Shown here piece after piece: positions 11,842-23,400 of a stretch of 64,000 nt of DNA. The position numbers and the translations under genes are program-made. The stretch lies in NCBI GenBank assembly GCA_028023455.1, contig JAQFVV010000056.1, positions 4,177,717 to 4,241,716 of the forward strand. Direction: 5' to 3'. A model generated the notes under the pieces. The model searched no databases, was not told the DNA's origin, and was given only the letters and a program-made list of their open reading frames with translations. Each line of letters opens with the position of its first letter. Positions within the stretch are counted from its first letter, which is position 1. This DNA is from Epiperipatus broadwayi. Taxonomy: Eukaryota > Onychophora > Udeonychophora > Euonychophora > Peripatidae.

Positions 11842-12976
11842 TTTTATATTTTAAACTTTAAAACAATTACCCACGAAGTTTAAACTGTTTGCTCATATTT
11901 GAATATATAAATAAATATTTATATAGAATTTACATTGTTTTATTATTTTGAAACAAAAACTATTTAAGTTTTTTAATTATCATCAAAAATAATATAAAAG
12001 CAAAAACTCTTTTCAATTAAATTAATTTAAAATAATTGCTTTGAAACAGATTAAAGCGGTTGCAGAATGATGGATAAAGGTCTTGGTATCGAATTTCAGC
12101 CGAATAAAGTAAATAAAAATCTCACTTATCAATTGAATCTAAATTTGTTTCAAATGTCACATGTCTTTCTCTGCAAAAGACAGCTGTTGATATTTGCCCA
12201 CCAATTCTTAGTCTCATTTACTTCATCTAAGCAAGATTTCTTATTACATGCTTAGGTAATGTGACAATGTATATTATGCTTAATCATCTATAATCTGTGT
12301 TAATGAAACTTTTAATTTAATATAGATATATTTATTAACAAAATCAAAGCCTCTGATTATTTAGTTTTCTATGATCAATCTGTTATAAGTATTATCAAAA
12401 GAATCTAAGGCCTCATAGACAATAAAATTTATATTGGCTTATTTCTAATATTCTTCAGCCTTTTCCATTATTTAATGCTTACCAATAGTGTTATCTCTGG
12501 TTTTTCAACGTATTTAAACTTATCTTAAGCATTTGGAAGTTTTCTTTCAATGTAAGTCTCTAATATGGACTGCATAATATTAAACACAATTTTATACGTT
12601 TGCAGTATAAGAGATGTAATATGGTAGTAGTATACATACTATCAAGATTTTATTGTTTGTTAGTTAAAAATGAAAGAATATTTAAATAGCTTACTGCAAA
12701 AAGCCTTTTTGACAGACCTTTATAGACAAATAATATGAAATAGAAGACGATACTTACCAGACTTATAAATTTCCAATTAATGAAGAATTGACTGATTTTT
12801 CATTCTAAAGAGCAGGCAGATACCTATTTACTGACCACTATTGGATTGTTAACTGCATTGTCTTTCATTTTAGTTCTTTTAACTGGGCATATATGTTAAA
12901 GATATCTGATATTTACTGTTTTTTTAGATCTATTATTTTTTAAAAATGTTCTACACTCTCTCACACACACACATGT
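11842..12976. other. AT-rich unassigned DNA
   Basis: No gene seen. On the minus strand 12758-12803 is bordered by good splice-like signals, but all three frames contain stops, so I do not call an exon. A short (CA)n run lies at about 12961-12974. Confidence 0.5.
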
Positions 12977-13085
12977 ATATAAAATTAAGAGCATGTTTAT
13001 TTAATGAGCTCTAAACGAGATTTTTTTAAAAAAATAATAAGTGCTACTACAAGAGAAGGCATTCAAATCATCTTTATCTTGGATT

Positions 13086-13142
13086 GTACCCATACCCAGA
13101 CTGGTTTCGACCTATGGCTCTCTTCAGTGAGGAGTTGGGATA
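13086..13142 (-). ncRNA. Hammerhead ribozyme-like motif A
   Basis: On the minus strand: stem I TCCTCA (complement of 13128-13133), core CTGAAGA (13121-13127), stem II GAGC-CATA-GGTC with G-C, A-T, G/G mismatch and C-G, GAAA (13105-13108), minimal stem III AC-CA-GT, and cleavage-site C (complement of 13099). The 3' strand of stem I is TGGGTA, and an outer helix ccca/tggg follows an internal loop. All conserved core bases, including the C3-G8 pair and G10.1-C11.1, are present. It is the best candidate for activity in this array. Confidence 0.7.
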
Positions 13143-13504
13143 CCAGATTCAAAAAAACAACTCAAGCTAAGCATTTATCTAAAAGTTAATTGTCAAGAAG
13201 AAGATCTGAAACTTTTAGACATCTGCATGTTTTTAAAGTCAGCTCTCCAACTGAAAAAATCATGTGGGCCTGAACTTAATTCAAATACTCCATATATTAA
13301 TAGGCTTAGTCATTTAATTTAGCCAAAGCCCCAACAGCAAAATAATAATAATAATAAAAAGTCAGATGTCACATGATTTATATATAGCTTGCATTTACAA
13401 ATATGTAAAATTAAGAGCATACTAACAAGCTCTAAACAAGATTTTCTTTTAATGTTAAATGCTGCTAAAAGAGAAAGCATTCAAATCATCTTTATCTTGG
13501 ATTG

Positions 13505-13560
13505 TACCCATCCCCAGACTGGTTTCAATCTATAGGTCTCTTCAGTGAGAAGTTGGGACA
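13505..13560 (-). ncRNA. Hammerhead ribozyme-like motif B, stem II weakened
   Basis: This is a direct repeat of motif A. Core CTGAAGA (complement of 13539-13545), GAAA (13523-13526) and GTC are intact. Stem II has decayed to GACC/GATT, with one wobble and one mismatch. Stem I is TTCTCA with TGGGGA. Confidence 0.55.
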
Positions 13561-13867
13561 CCAAATTAAAAAACTAACTCAAGCTTTAGCTAAACATTTA
13601 TCTAAAAGTTAATTGTCAAGAAGAAGATCTGAAACTTTTAGACATCTGCATGTCTTTAAAGTCAGCTCTCCAATTGGAAAAAAATCATATGGGCCTGAAC
13701 TCAATTCAAATACTCCATATTTATAGCTTATTAGCATGCTCTTAAGTTTACATATTTGTAATTGCAAGCTTTATATAAGTCATGCAGATGTCTAAAAGTT
13801 CCAGATCTTCTTTTTGACAATTAACTTTTAGATAAATGCTTAGCTTGAGTTAGTTTTTTGAATCTGG

Positions 13868-13925
13868 TATCCCAACTCCTCATTGAAGAGACCCGTAGGT
13901 CGAAACCAGTCTGGGGATGGGGACA
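13868..13925 (+). ncRNA. Hammerhead ribozyme-like motif C, core C3 changed
   Basis: This is the inverted copy. Stem II is perfect here, GACC-CGTA-GGTC (13890-13901), followed by GAAA (13902-13905), stem III AC-CA-GT and cleavage-site C13911. Stem I is TCCTCA with TGGGGA (13912-13917). The core reads TTGAAGA because C3 is T, which breaks the tertiary C3-G8 pair that cleavage needs. It is probably inactive or slow, but it shows what the ancestral stem II was. Confidence 0.6.
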
Positions 13926-14065
13926 ATCCAAGATAAAGATGATTTGAATGCCTTATCTTGTAGTAGTCTTTAAAAAAACCCGTGTTTAGGGCTTATTTGC
14001 ATGCTCTTAATTTTATATATTTGTAAATACAAGCTATACATAAATCATGTGACATCTAACTTTTT

Positions 14066-14556
14066 ATTATATATATATATGTACATACAATTCTTATTAA
14101 AATTAATTTTTACAATTTCATAAGTATATATTTTCAATTTGTTTTAGCTGATTCAAACTTAAGAATTCATATTAAAACATCCCTTAATAGCAAATGATAG
14201 GATAGTCACATTAAAGTTAAATACATTATCAATATAATTTAATTTTAAGTAACAATTATTATCATCTCTTTCTAATTTTCCAATGTAATTCAATCACGAA
14301 CCTTTAGTTAATTCTTCAAACATATTACGATAGCGTCCTGAAGTAGACACATGAATACTTTAACCTCATATGAAAAGGTTTTATAACCATTCAATGTAGA
14401 AATAATTATACATATGTATTTCTTTTCTAATGTTAAACTATAAATGGCTCCACTTTCTAATAATCTTTTGGGTTATGTTCTTATCATTTCATATGTATTC
14501 ATTTGAACATGGCTAATACATCCTTTGGTTGAAATCTCTAAGATTGTTTTTGTTAT
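14066..14556. other. AT-rich unassigned DNA
   Basis: No gene or repeat end seen beyond a short (TA)n at about 14068-14080. Confidence 0.5.
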
Positions 14557-15200
14557 GTTTTGGTCTGGATTACAGACCCAAACTACAGAAAATAAATGTA
14601 AAATAATACTAAGGCAAGTATTACAATTAATATATTTATTATATCTACAAATATATACAATACAATATACAGTATATATACAAGTGAATATTTACAATGT
14701 TGAATATTGTAGTTCAATGAAAACTCTGGGTTCTGCCTACCGCTTCTAGGTACACCTGATGACTTGCCTCATGGTTAGCTGTATGGCTTTTCCAGCTGTA
14801 CAAGACGGCTTGCCTCAAGCCTAGAGTGGTCTTAGCAGTGTCTGGTCTCTGTGGGACTTGTCTAGCTGCGTAGACTAAATAGCATAGTGCTACCAATGGG
14901 AATACTTGCTGCTGTTCAGGTTAGCAGGGATTTCCTGGGAGAATGCAAAGAGTCTTTTCAGGTTAGACAGACATTCTTCCCTGATTCTCACAAAAGGCTG
15001 ATATTTATACCCAGATCCCTGACCTTATTGAAAACCTTTGGATTCAGCAAGCATCGTTGTTTATTGGCCTGTAATAATCATTGGCTATATTTTTATCTAT
15101 ATATCAGCCTATTGGCCTGTGGCAAACAATGCTTAATCCGATCAGATAAGGAGGCATCTGGAATAGTCCACTTCTGAGAGAAGGGAGGACTATAACAGTT
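14557..15200 (+). mobile_element. LTR-like dispersed repeat, copy 1
   Basis: This GC-richer block shares an ordered series of words with 37013-37510 and 37730-38455. These include 'aggttagcaggg' against 'agttagcagaag', 'agatccctgaccttattg', 'ggattcagcaagcatc', 'cattggctat' and a final 'gaaggga..actataaca'. Identity is moderate, so the copies are old. The recurring unit of about 600-700 bp without coding capacity, two copies of which lie in direct orientation 0.9 kb apart elsewhere, suggests LTRs of a decayed retroelement. Short frames inside it are not coding. Confidence 0.5.
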
Positions 15201-16307
15201 TTATAAATAATTAAAAAATGGTAATCTTAAAAGTTTCATTCATTGAAAGTTTTCCAAAACAGCAAATAAAATAATGACATGGCTAATTTTTCAAGAGGTC
15301 ATCTGATATTTTTAACACCCTATTGGTAGTTTGAGCTACCTGTTCCATTTGATTATTCTGAATCAAATTTTATCTGTATATTTTATTCAATTGAAAATCA
15401 GTACTAAAAATTTTAGCTTCAAGACCATTAATCTATCATTGCACAGGGCTTCAACTTCATATTGAATACTGAATAATAATAAAAAATAGATTTAAACATA
15501 TATATAAATGGAATTGTTATAGTAGCTAAACTGTATAAAATACTCTGTTTTGAAAATAAATTTATATAAAGCAAAGCAAACTGGTTTGACATAGAAATAA
15601 ATTTCTTTTAATAGTTTAATATTTTTGATTAACAAAGAATAGCAATCATTTAAGAATTTAATGTTTTTTAACACAAAGCTGGTTAACATTAATAGACAAG
15701 CAACCATATTGGTTATCCAGATAATATCATTTGTCAGTGTTCAATGCAGTTAAAAATTGCCCAAAACACAATTGTTATAGAAATAAGTATAATCATGTGA
15801 TCAAAAAAATCTAAATAACTCTCAAAATCAAATATCAAAAATATTAGTAATTAGAAAATGTTCAAAACAATTGGTGTAATGAAAAATTTAAAGCAATGCT
15901 AAAGTATTTTATCACATCAAATGTATGACAGTAAAACAAATTACAAAACCAATGTTAAAAAAAAGTATTAGCACAATCAATGAAACACATATTAGCAAAT
16001 ATTAATATTTGACAAAATAAATAACTGGTTACAAGAAATAATATTTTTAAATTAATTATTTCTATAATTAAATGAATATAATATAAAAAGTACTAAACTA
16101 AGATATGAAAGAATAAAACACAAGCTTAAGTAAAATTTGATCTGTTATCAAAACTATTTTCTTAAATGGTATGCAAATAGACATAAGAACTGAAATTATT
16201 AAATATTAAAATCAAAACATGATGGATATTTTCTTAAGCACACACAAAAAAATTCATAAACTTTTTCGAGATGAGAAAATGCAGGGAGTAGAAAATTTCA
16301 AAAATAA
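15201..16307. other. AT-rich unassigned DNA
   Basis: No gene or repeat end recognised; A-rich on the + strand up to the hAT element. Confidence 0.5.
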
Positions 16308-16862
16308 TAGTTTAGCAGAAGGATCAGCAATCTTTTGGGAGAGAGGGCCAGACTGTTATGCAATGTCTTGAAGGAGGGCCATGATATCAAAAGTACTGTC
16401 CAGAAAGCTGTCTTGGTCTGGACATTTAAAGAAAACAAAGAAATCAATGTAATTTTATTTAAACAACGTTACTTATTTTACTGTAGGAATAACAGTAAAA
16501 CAACTACTTACTGAAAATCCAACAAAAAAATTGCAATTTTTTTACTATAAACAAAATGCAATTAGAAATATCAAATTAATTATTTTGTTTTTCAACTTCT
16601 CCAGATCGGAAGAAATGCTTATTGATCCTAGAAGCAAAATATCATTCATGTGATCATCATGCAACCTTATTCTTAAATGACTTTTGGAATATTTCATTTT
16701 TGAAAAAGTTGTTCACAAACATATGTACTTGCAAATAATGATACCATCATTTTTGCATTATTTAAGATGTTTTTATATTTTCTGTTTGGCAATACATGTT
16801 AGCAATGGACTCGATGTGAAATTTTGATTTCAAGAATTCATCACATTGTACACTGATTAATT

Positions 16863-17830
16863 CCAATTAATATTTTTTTGCCACTTACTCCACACCAACT
16901 TCATAAGGAGAACCAAATAATATAAATTGATTTCTATATTTCCAGAAGTCCATAAAATGAGAGGAAAACTCAGTCCTCAAATCCAGAATAGAGTTCACAA
17001 AAATGTCTGGTATTATATCTTTCTTATGATTTTGGAGATTTGGCAAATGAGAGTAGTTGTCTAAAGTTGTGATTCCCATAATTAAAGGTTTCTTTCAATA
17101 GCAGTAGTAATTTGACCAAACACTTCAAGTATAAGCTTGTTCCTTCCTTGAAGCTCAAGATTCAAATTGTTTATGTAGGTCATGATGTCTACCATAATTG
17201 CTAATTTGACAATCCACTGTGATCTGTGAAAGCAAGAATTATCTTGGTCTTTGCTCTATAAGAACAGAGAAATCTCTTCTCTCAATGCATATACTCATTC
17301 CAGCATTTTTTCTTGCCTAAGCCATCAAACATCTTAAAAAATATGTAAGATCAACTTGCTCTGTTTCTATTTGTTTTAGAAATTCATGAACTGATAATGT
17401 TTTAGTCATCTTAAAAATATAAAATTCACTATTTTTTAACCACTGCCATTATATATCCTTAAAATTTAATGACTTTGCACATAATGCATCCTGATTAATA
17501 ATGCAATAAAGTTTGATTAATTTGTGATCAATACCAATGTGTTCTTGAAGCAATGAAACAAATTATTTTTCTCTCCAACCATTATTGGCACTCTATCTGT
17601 GGTTACTCCGATAAGCTTTGATAAATATCAAGATTTATTTCAGAAATAAATTTTATAATGCCTCATAAAATAATTTCTCTGGTGCTAATGTTATTTATAG
17701 GAATCAGTTGTACAAGTTTTTCCAATATGTCAATGTCACACCCCTCACAAATACTGCAAGTTGTCAAGTATCTGCCATATCTGTGGTTTAATCAATAACA
17801 ATAGAATAATAATTCAGATTTGTTAAAATG
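16863..17830 (-). pseudogene. hAT transposase relic, central and C-terminal part
   Basis: Minus-strand translation, across stops and frame changes, gives the ordered signature of GTF2IRD2/ZBED5/SCAND3-type hAT transposases. It shows a 'GVTTDRVPIMVG' segment near 17600 (family: TDG.PAM.G), an 'ALCAKSLNFKD'-like segment near 17470, 'DLTYFLRCL' near 17350, and 'WIVKLAIMVDIMTYINNLNL' followed by 'LQGRNKL' at 17130-17220. The last piece is 'LRTEFSSHFMDFWKYRNQF' at 16900-17000 (family: EFS.RF.DF). The acidic catalytic residues cannot be confirmed in this decayed state. It is not functional. Confidence 0.8.
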
Positions 17831-17949
17831 CTCTTTAAGCCACTTCTGACATCTGCTGTGAGATCTTCGATGTGTCTTGTTAGAATTTAAATAATTCCTT
17901 TTTTTTTGTCCAAACAACATCCACTCCCTTCAACATACAGTAAGACTAA

Positions 17950-19560
17950 AGTCCCAACTTATTAGAAACAAAGAGGATCTGAAATAAAAGATACTTAATT
18001 AAAGGTAGAACAAATCTATTACCACTGTTTATTATGTAAAAACAAATTATAACATTAATTATATTATAAGTAGATTGTGACATCGTCTTTTGTTTTTCTT
18101 TTATTTTTATTGTGTTAAGTCTACTGACAACAAAATAAGAGTAATTGATGCTCAAGTTCCTAATTTCCTGAATTTGATAAAAAAAAAAGAGTAACAAAGA
18201 AAAATGGGATCTAAACTTTAAAAAAAAAAAGATTAAACAAAATTAAATCATGTAAACAATTAAAATACAGCATTATATATAACATGCTCATGACACAGAC
18301 TGTACATGCAAGAAAAGAAACTGAATTGTTTAATAAAAAAATAGTATATGTTAATTTTTTAAGCTATTAACATGCATTAAAATGATGCTTAAAATGAAAC
18401 AAATGTTTGATTTATGATTTTATAAAAGAACAAATTATCTCCACAAGCCATTAAAAATTATTATAGGAGGAAAAGTTTATAAAGATCAAAGGAATAATAC
18501 ATTTCCATAGAAAAGACTTGTGTTGATAGTTCCAAGGGAATAATTCATATAAAATTTTATTACTCAGTGACACAAAGCTCATAAAAAGAATTATCAGCTT
18601 ACTGAAGAAACTAAAAAAAATCCACACACCTTCTAATCTATAGCAGATAATATTAATTCTAATGAATAATAAGCATGTGGGAGTAGTAAACTTATTAAAG
18701 GTCATAGATGGAAGACTGCTAGTCATATGCCTATGAATAATTCAACTTTATAATCTAGAAACATCAGTAATATCTTCACCATCACTAGGAAGAGACAGTA
18801 AATAATCCACAATGCATCACCATGGATTAAAGTAGAGAAGTTAATGTTAGAAAATAGTATGATTGGTCAGCAGGATAATCATATTAAAATAATTATAAAA
18901 TTACATTGTTAGACTAAGCAAATGATAATAGAGTGGGTTATGGATGACTATAAATGAATCAAATTAAGGATGATCTGACCTATCCAAACATCAAATTGAC
19001 TTGTTCCAAAAGATTGTAAATCACTCACAATGGAGTAAAGCTCTTAATGATTTATTTTATTTAATTAGAATTTGTGTATGATTCCTCATTTATCTAACAT
19101 TCCATTATCTATGCCATATCATTTATCTAACTTTCCATCATTCATGCCATATCATTTATCTAACTTTCCATCATCCATGCCATATCATTTATCTAACTTT
19201 TCATTATCCATACCATATCACACACATAACTCAGATGTAAATATTTTTAGTTTTATATCAAACTTATGGTAATCATCTTAGCTTATTAGAATCATACATA
19301 TAACCATGAAGTTTGAATACCAATGAGTAATTGGGATATGAGAAAAATCTATGATGTTGAAGACCTAAAGGGCAACCATATAGTAACAGTATGTATCAGA
19401 GTTGAACTAAGCATATTGTCTAATGTGATATATTTATAACTAGAAAATTTTAGATACTTAAATTCGTACCATCACCTCAATGTACAAATAAAATGAGTGG
19501 CACAAACAGTCATTTTGTTTTATTCCATTACAATTAACAATCACTTATTGGGGCTAAATA
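17950..19560. other. Non-transposase interruption inside the hAT relic
   Basis: This sequence lies between the N-terminal and central transposase pieces and shows no transposase similarity in any frame. It includes 19072-19212, where a 30-bp unit ('ttatctaactttccatcatc…atgccatatca') is repeated about four times. It could be a nested insertion or an intron grown by insertion. No target duplication was found by eye. Confidence 0.4.
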
Positions 19561-20000
19561 TTATCCAGTTGCATCATTAGGAATCTGGTCACAAAATTAA
19601 TATCTTAATTCTGTTACAATACAGTCTTTGAAGAATTCTCCATCAGAAAAGTGTTTCAAATTTTCCGCATTTAGTTTTGACACTTTGTAGCTAGCATGAA
19701 TGATTTGGTCAATTTCTTCAACTTTCTTGTGAAAAAGGATGACTGCTTTGTTAAATTATTTCTCAGCCATGGAACATCATCTTGTGTTTTTCCAGACAAA
19801 TTGTTGTAATGACTATGACAAGTTGTATAATGCTGCTTAATATTTGAAACTTTCTTCATGGCAATGGATTTTGACAAATCAAACAAATACATATCCCAAT
19901 GTGCTCAATGAAAAAATAGTAAGGGTCCAACCTTTATTAAAATTTCAGCACTCAAAATCTACCTTACTTTTCTTAGTGTCAATAGGTTTGTTTTTGCTCA
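19560..20000 (-). pseudogene. hAT transposase relic, BED-finger N-terminus
   Basis: The minus-strand frame 19671-19892 reads 'KSIAMKKVSNIKQHYTTCHS' then 'YNNLSGKTQDDVPWLRNNLT' and 'QSSFFTRK'. This matches the family pattern in which a BED zinc finger ends in H-x5-H, followed by a K-L-x-G-K segment and a Q-Q-S-x-F segment. Upstream (about 19900-20000) the cysteine half of the finger is present only in a shifted frame ('GWT…YFF…' region), and below 19671 the 'FSDGEFFKDCIV' segment continues the family order. Frameshifts and stops show it is dead. Confidence 0.75.
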
Positions 20001-20280
20001 GAAAAAAAAGAACTGCAAAAGAAAGAGAAAAAAGGAAATCAGTATGGAGAAATAAGAAACAATGAAACCAAATATATCTGCAAATACAGTAATGTGATGA
20101 GATGTAATAATTGTGAATAAATTTTTATTAAATGTCTGCCAGTACACTGACATCTAATCATTAACTATTAGTTATCTAATCACTAGATAATTGGTGTCCA
20201 GATATCAATCTGAATAGGTGGAGAAAAATTTCCTGTGGCCTGTGGGCCTGAGGTTGTCAATCCATAGTTTAGCAAATACT

Positions 20281-20450
20281 ATTTAATCAAAAAATATATA
20301 AATTAAGAACACATAAACTGTGCATAATTACTTTTAACATAATTTTTATTAATAAAGTATGTGGTTACATAGTTTATATTAATTTTGGGGCATAGTATCT
20401 ATTAAATGTTTGTATATTATACTTTAGTTTGTATTAAGGGAATTAATATA
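20281..20450 (-). repeat. Dispersed repeat R2, copy 1
   Basis: The reverse complement of this stretch matches 30845-31010 over about 160 bp. Shared words in the same order are 'ttaatacaaactaaagtata', 'ataaactatgtaaccacata' and 'gttcttaatttatatatttt'. No TIR or coding capacity. It directly follows the target duplication of the hAT relic. Confidence 0.65.
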
Positions 20451-23400
20451 TATATATATATATATTTGTGTCTTGTATTATTAATTATATATATATATGT
20501 AAAATAAATAAAAATATCCATTAATTTTACAAATATTATTTCAATTATAATTATATATATATATATAGTGACCTTCAGCTTTTGTCTTCAAACTGAGGGT
20601 CATGTTTTATAGTAGCATAGTATTTTTTTTAAAAAAATTCCAATAACTTAATTTTTCTGATAAGCAAACTTTATCACTATTTGATAATTAAATGTTTACA
20701 TATTTAATTAACCAGTTTAAAAAACTTTTATAATTTTTTATAACTTAAAAAGTAACCTTAAAAGCCCAGTTTAAAATGTTTGAATTCTTTAAGCAGCTCT
20801 ATTATAAGTTTTAAATGCTTAATCTTAAAGTTGTTACTAATGTAAACTACTAGTAAGTTTAATTTAAAAGTATTAAAATTAAAACCATCATAGTTTAGTT
20901 ATTAGAATTTATTCAAATTTTAATATTAGAATAAAATTTTAAAGCCAAGTTATCTGTAAAAATATGTTATTTAACTTTAATTGTAGTAAGAATATTTTAA
21001 TTAAATAATTCTAAATTTAATTGAGTAAAGAAGAAATGAATTTACAACTAAAAATTAAAATAAAATAATGGGATATGAGTGTGCATGCTTGCATATTAAA
21101 GTTTTCTTTAATTTCTTAACACTTTCTTGTTAAATTTAATATTAAAGTTGTTCTTCAACATCTTTATTTTTAAAAAAATACAATTAACTAATATTCTGAG
21201 ATATTATTAAATTAAAAAAAAATGTTTAAATAAAAATACTGTAAGATAATATTATGTTTAAAATAATGTAACTTTTATTATGTAATATTTTTTATTTATT
21301 ATAGTACATTTAATTTTCTAAATAATTGTTTTAAAAAATATTTATTTAAAAAAAAAAAATTTCTAGACACTATTTTCCAGAAAGCACTAAAAATATGCAA
21401 ATTAGTTCATTTTTAACAATCTTTTCTGGATATAGGTCAATTGGGAATAATCAAAATGTCAATTTCTAACTGTCAAAATTGGTCATTTGACTTAGGCTAA
21501 AATACATTGGTGAATTTGCTTGCAGAAAAGATCAACTAATTGTTATTTTTCTCTAAGTTGTAACTATTTTTAATTAATTTTATTTTGTGTTAAAGTTTTA
21601 GAAGGAATGAATTTCTAAATTAACCTCACTCTGGTTCAGTCTTTAAGCTTTTAAAAATTCTGGCACTTGAAATTACATTGCAAAATGTGCAATATGGGAA
21701 AATCAACAGAATATTCAGCAGAAATGAAATTGTTTTTACTAGAATTAAATACTTTGATGCATTTGGAGAAAAAGTGTCATTATCATTTTTGTTACATAAA
21801 TTTTTTTATTAATTCCATTCTTCATACTATAGGTAGAAGATATTACAGAATTAAATTTTACTGTATACTGAAAACATTGAGAATGTTAATGACTTTACAT
21901 CCTTATAACTATTTTTAAGCAATTATTTGAAAAATATATCTTAAATTTTTATGTATTAAAAAGAAAAGGTTTGCTTTGGAACAAATTCATTTTAAATCAA
22001 AGACTTTTAATTCAAATAGCAGAGCCTATTTTGTAATTATGAAATATTTTATAAATGTCTTATCTGAATTCTCTTATACATATATCATAAATAAATAATT
22101 TATTTCATGCTCTTCAATTGCAGTAGTTTTTTTGGAAAGTTTATATTATTTGGACACTTATACATATTTTCTTAAAAACATTCAGTATGAATGAAGCTCT
22201 TTAAATGGATATAACATACATTATTGTTAATATTATAAAACATTTATTTAAAGGACAACATTCATTTACTAAAAATGAATTAAGTAAAAGTTATTGTCTT
22301 TAAAATGACATTTATTATTATTAGCAATGCCATGAAATTGATTTCCTCACTAAATATTTTTATTATGTTTATTTCAAGCTTAAACAAGGACATGTGTGTT
22401 CCTACCACATTAAAGGTTAACTTATTGATTTGTACTGTTTTATGAAAATGTGTTAGTATTATAATACATATTTTTAAATATAATATTCCTGAGATACCAA
22501 TGGAAATTTATTCATTTGGATTTATTATTATTTCCAAAATTATCATTTTTACTAATATCTTGAATAAATTACATCATATAATTAAAATGTGATTACTCTT
22601 ATTATCCTCCATGTATTCCAGAATCTCTGCTCTCTTTTATCATTGTCTTAGAATTTTGTTCCATTCTAAAAATGTGACTTTTGAAAAAATTGCTCCTTAA
22701 TACTTATCATTAATAGATGTGCTTCTGATAGATATAAGAACTTAATATGATATTCTTCTGAAATATTAAATATGCATCATTATTAGTGCTTTTATTTTTG
22801 AAATGTATTTCATCAATCTGAATAATCATACATATTTGTGGTAGCATCTTTTAAATATTTTTGCTTAATATTATTGTGTAAGTTAAATATGCCATATTAC
22901 AATAAACTGTAAATCTGCAAAATACTTTAGAACATTATTTTTAGTGACTGCATCTTGGCAAATAGTAGAAACCAAAATGAAGGACTTTATTTTTATATTA
23001 AATTTTGATAATGGGTATAGTTATTGAGTTTAAATATTCATATTATAAAATGCTATTATTATTACTATTGTTATTTTAGGCATTTTATTTGGTACACTTT
23101 TTATAATTTATTCATGAAGTATATTGTCAAAAATTCTCAGAATATTAATAGTGCTATATTTTAAATGGGTTACATTTGTCCATATCATGAAGTTATTTAT
23201 TTTGAAAATATATGCAAATACAGGCAGAAATGGAAACTGATGTATATTTTATTGTTCATTTTATGCTATAATTTTTATTAAGCTATATTTAGCACTAATT
23301 ATTAATTTATTGGTTTTTATACATCTGTTATTTGTTGTTATTTTTAAAAGAGATTTAGCAGTAGTCTCTTTCTTGTTTTGAGTATATTCTAATCTTGCCA

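Larger units (their letters stand above)
12977..14065. mobile_element. Retrozyme-like array of three ~418-bp hammerhead units
   Basis: Units A (about 12977-13340) and B (about 13361-13735) are direct repeats; corresponding cleavage sites are 418 bp apart. Unit C (about 13735-14065) is the same sequence inverted. Each unit contains 'aaattaagagcat', a hammerhead-like motif, 'aactcaagctaagcatttat' and 'cttttagacatctgcatg'. There is no coding capacity. Short direct tandem units each with one hammerhead are the hallmark of retrozymes and Penelope-associated repeats, which are transcribed and cut into monomers. The assignment is inference from structure. Confidence 0.75.
16316..20264 (-). mobile_element. 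Decayed autonomous hAT (Charlie-like) transposon
   Basis: The 8-bp sequence tagtttag occurs immediately outside both ends (16308-16315 and 20265-20272), matching a hAT target duplication. The left end reads cagaaggatcagcaatct and the right end (reverse complement) ggattgacaacct, a diverged hAT terminal repeat that has lost a few outermost bases on the right. Inside, on the minus strand, are pieces of a BED-finger hAT transposase. The element is interrupted in the middle by about 1.6 kb without transposase similarity (about 17950-19560). Confidence 0.8.

Noticed and set aside
12758-12803. Minus-strand exon between 'ctgctctttag' and 'gtaagtatc'
   Set aside because: The splice borders look good, but all three frames contain stop codons.
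14714-15177. Short frames in the 14.7-15.2 kb block
   Set aside because: The region is a dispersed LTR-like repeat. The frames are not conserved in the copies at 37-38.5 kb.
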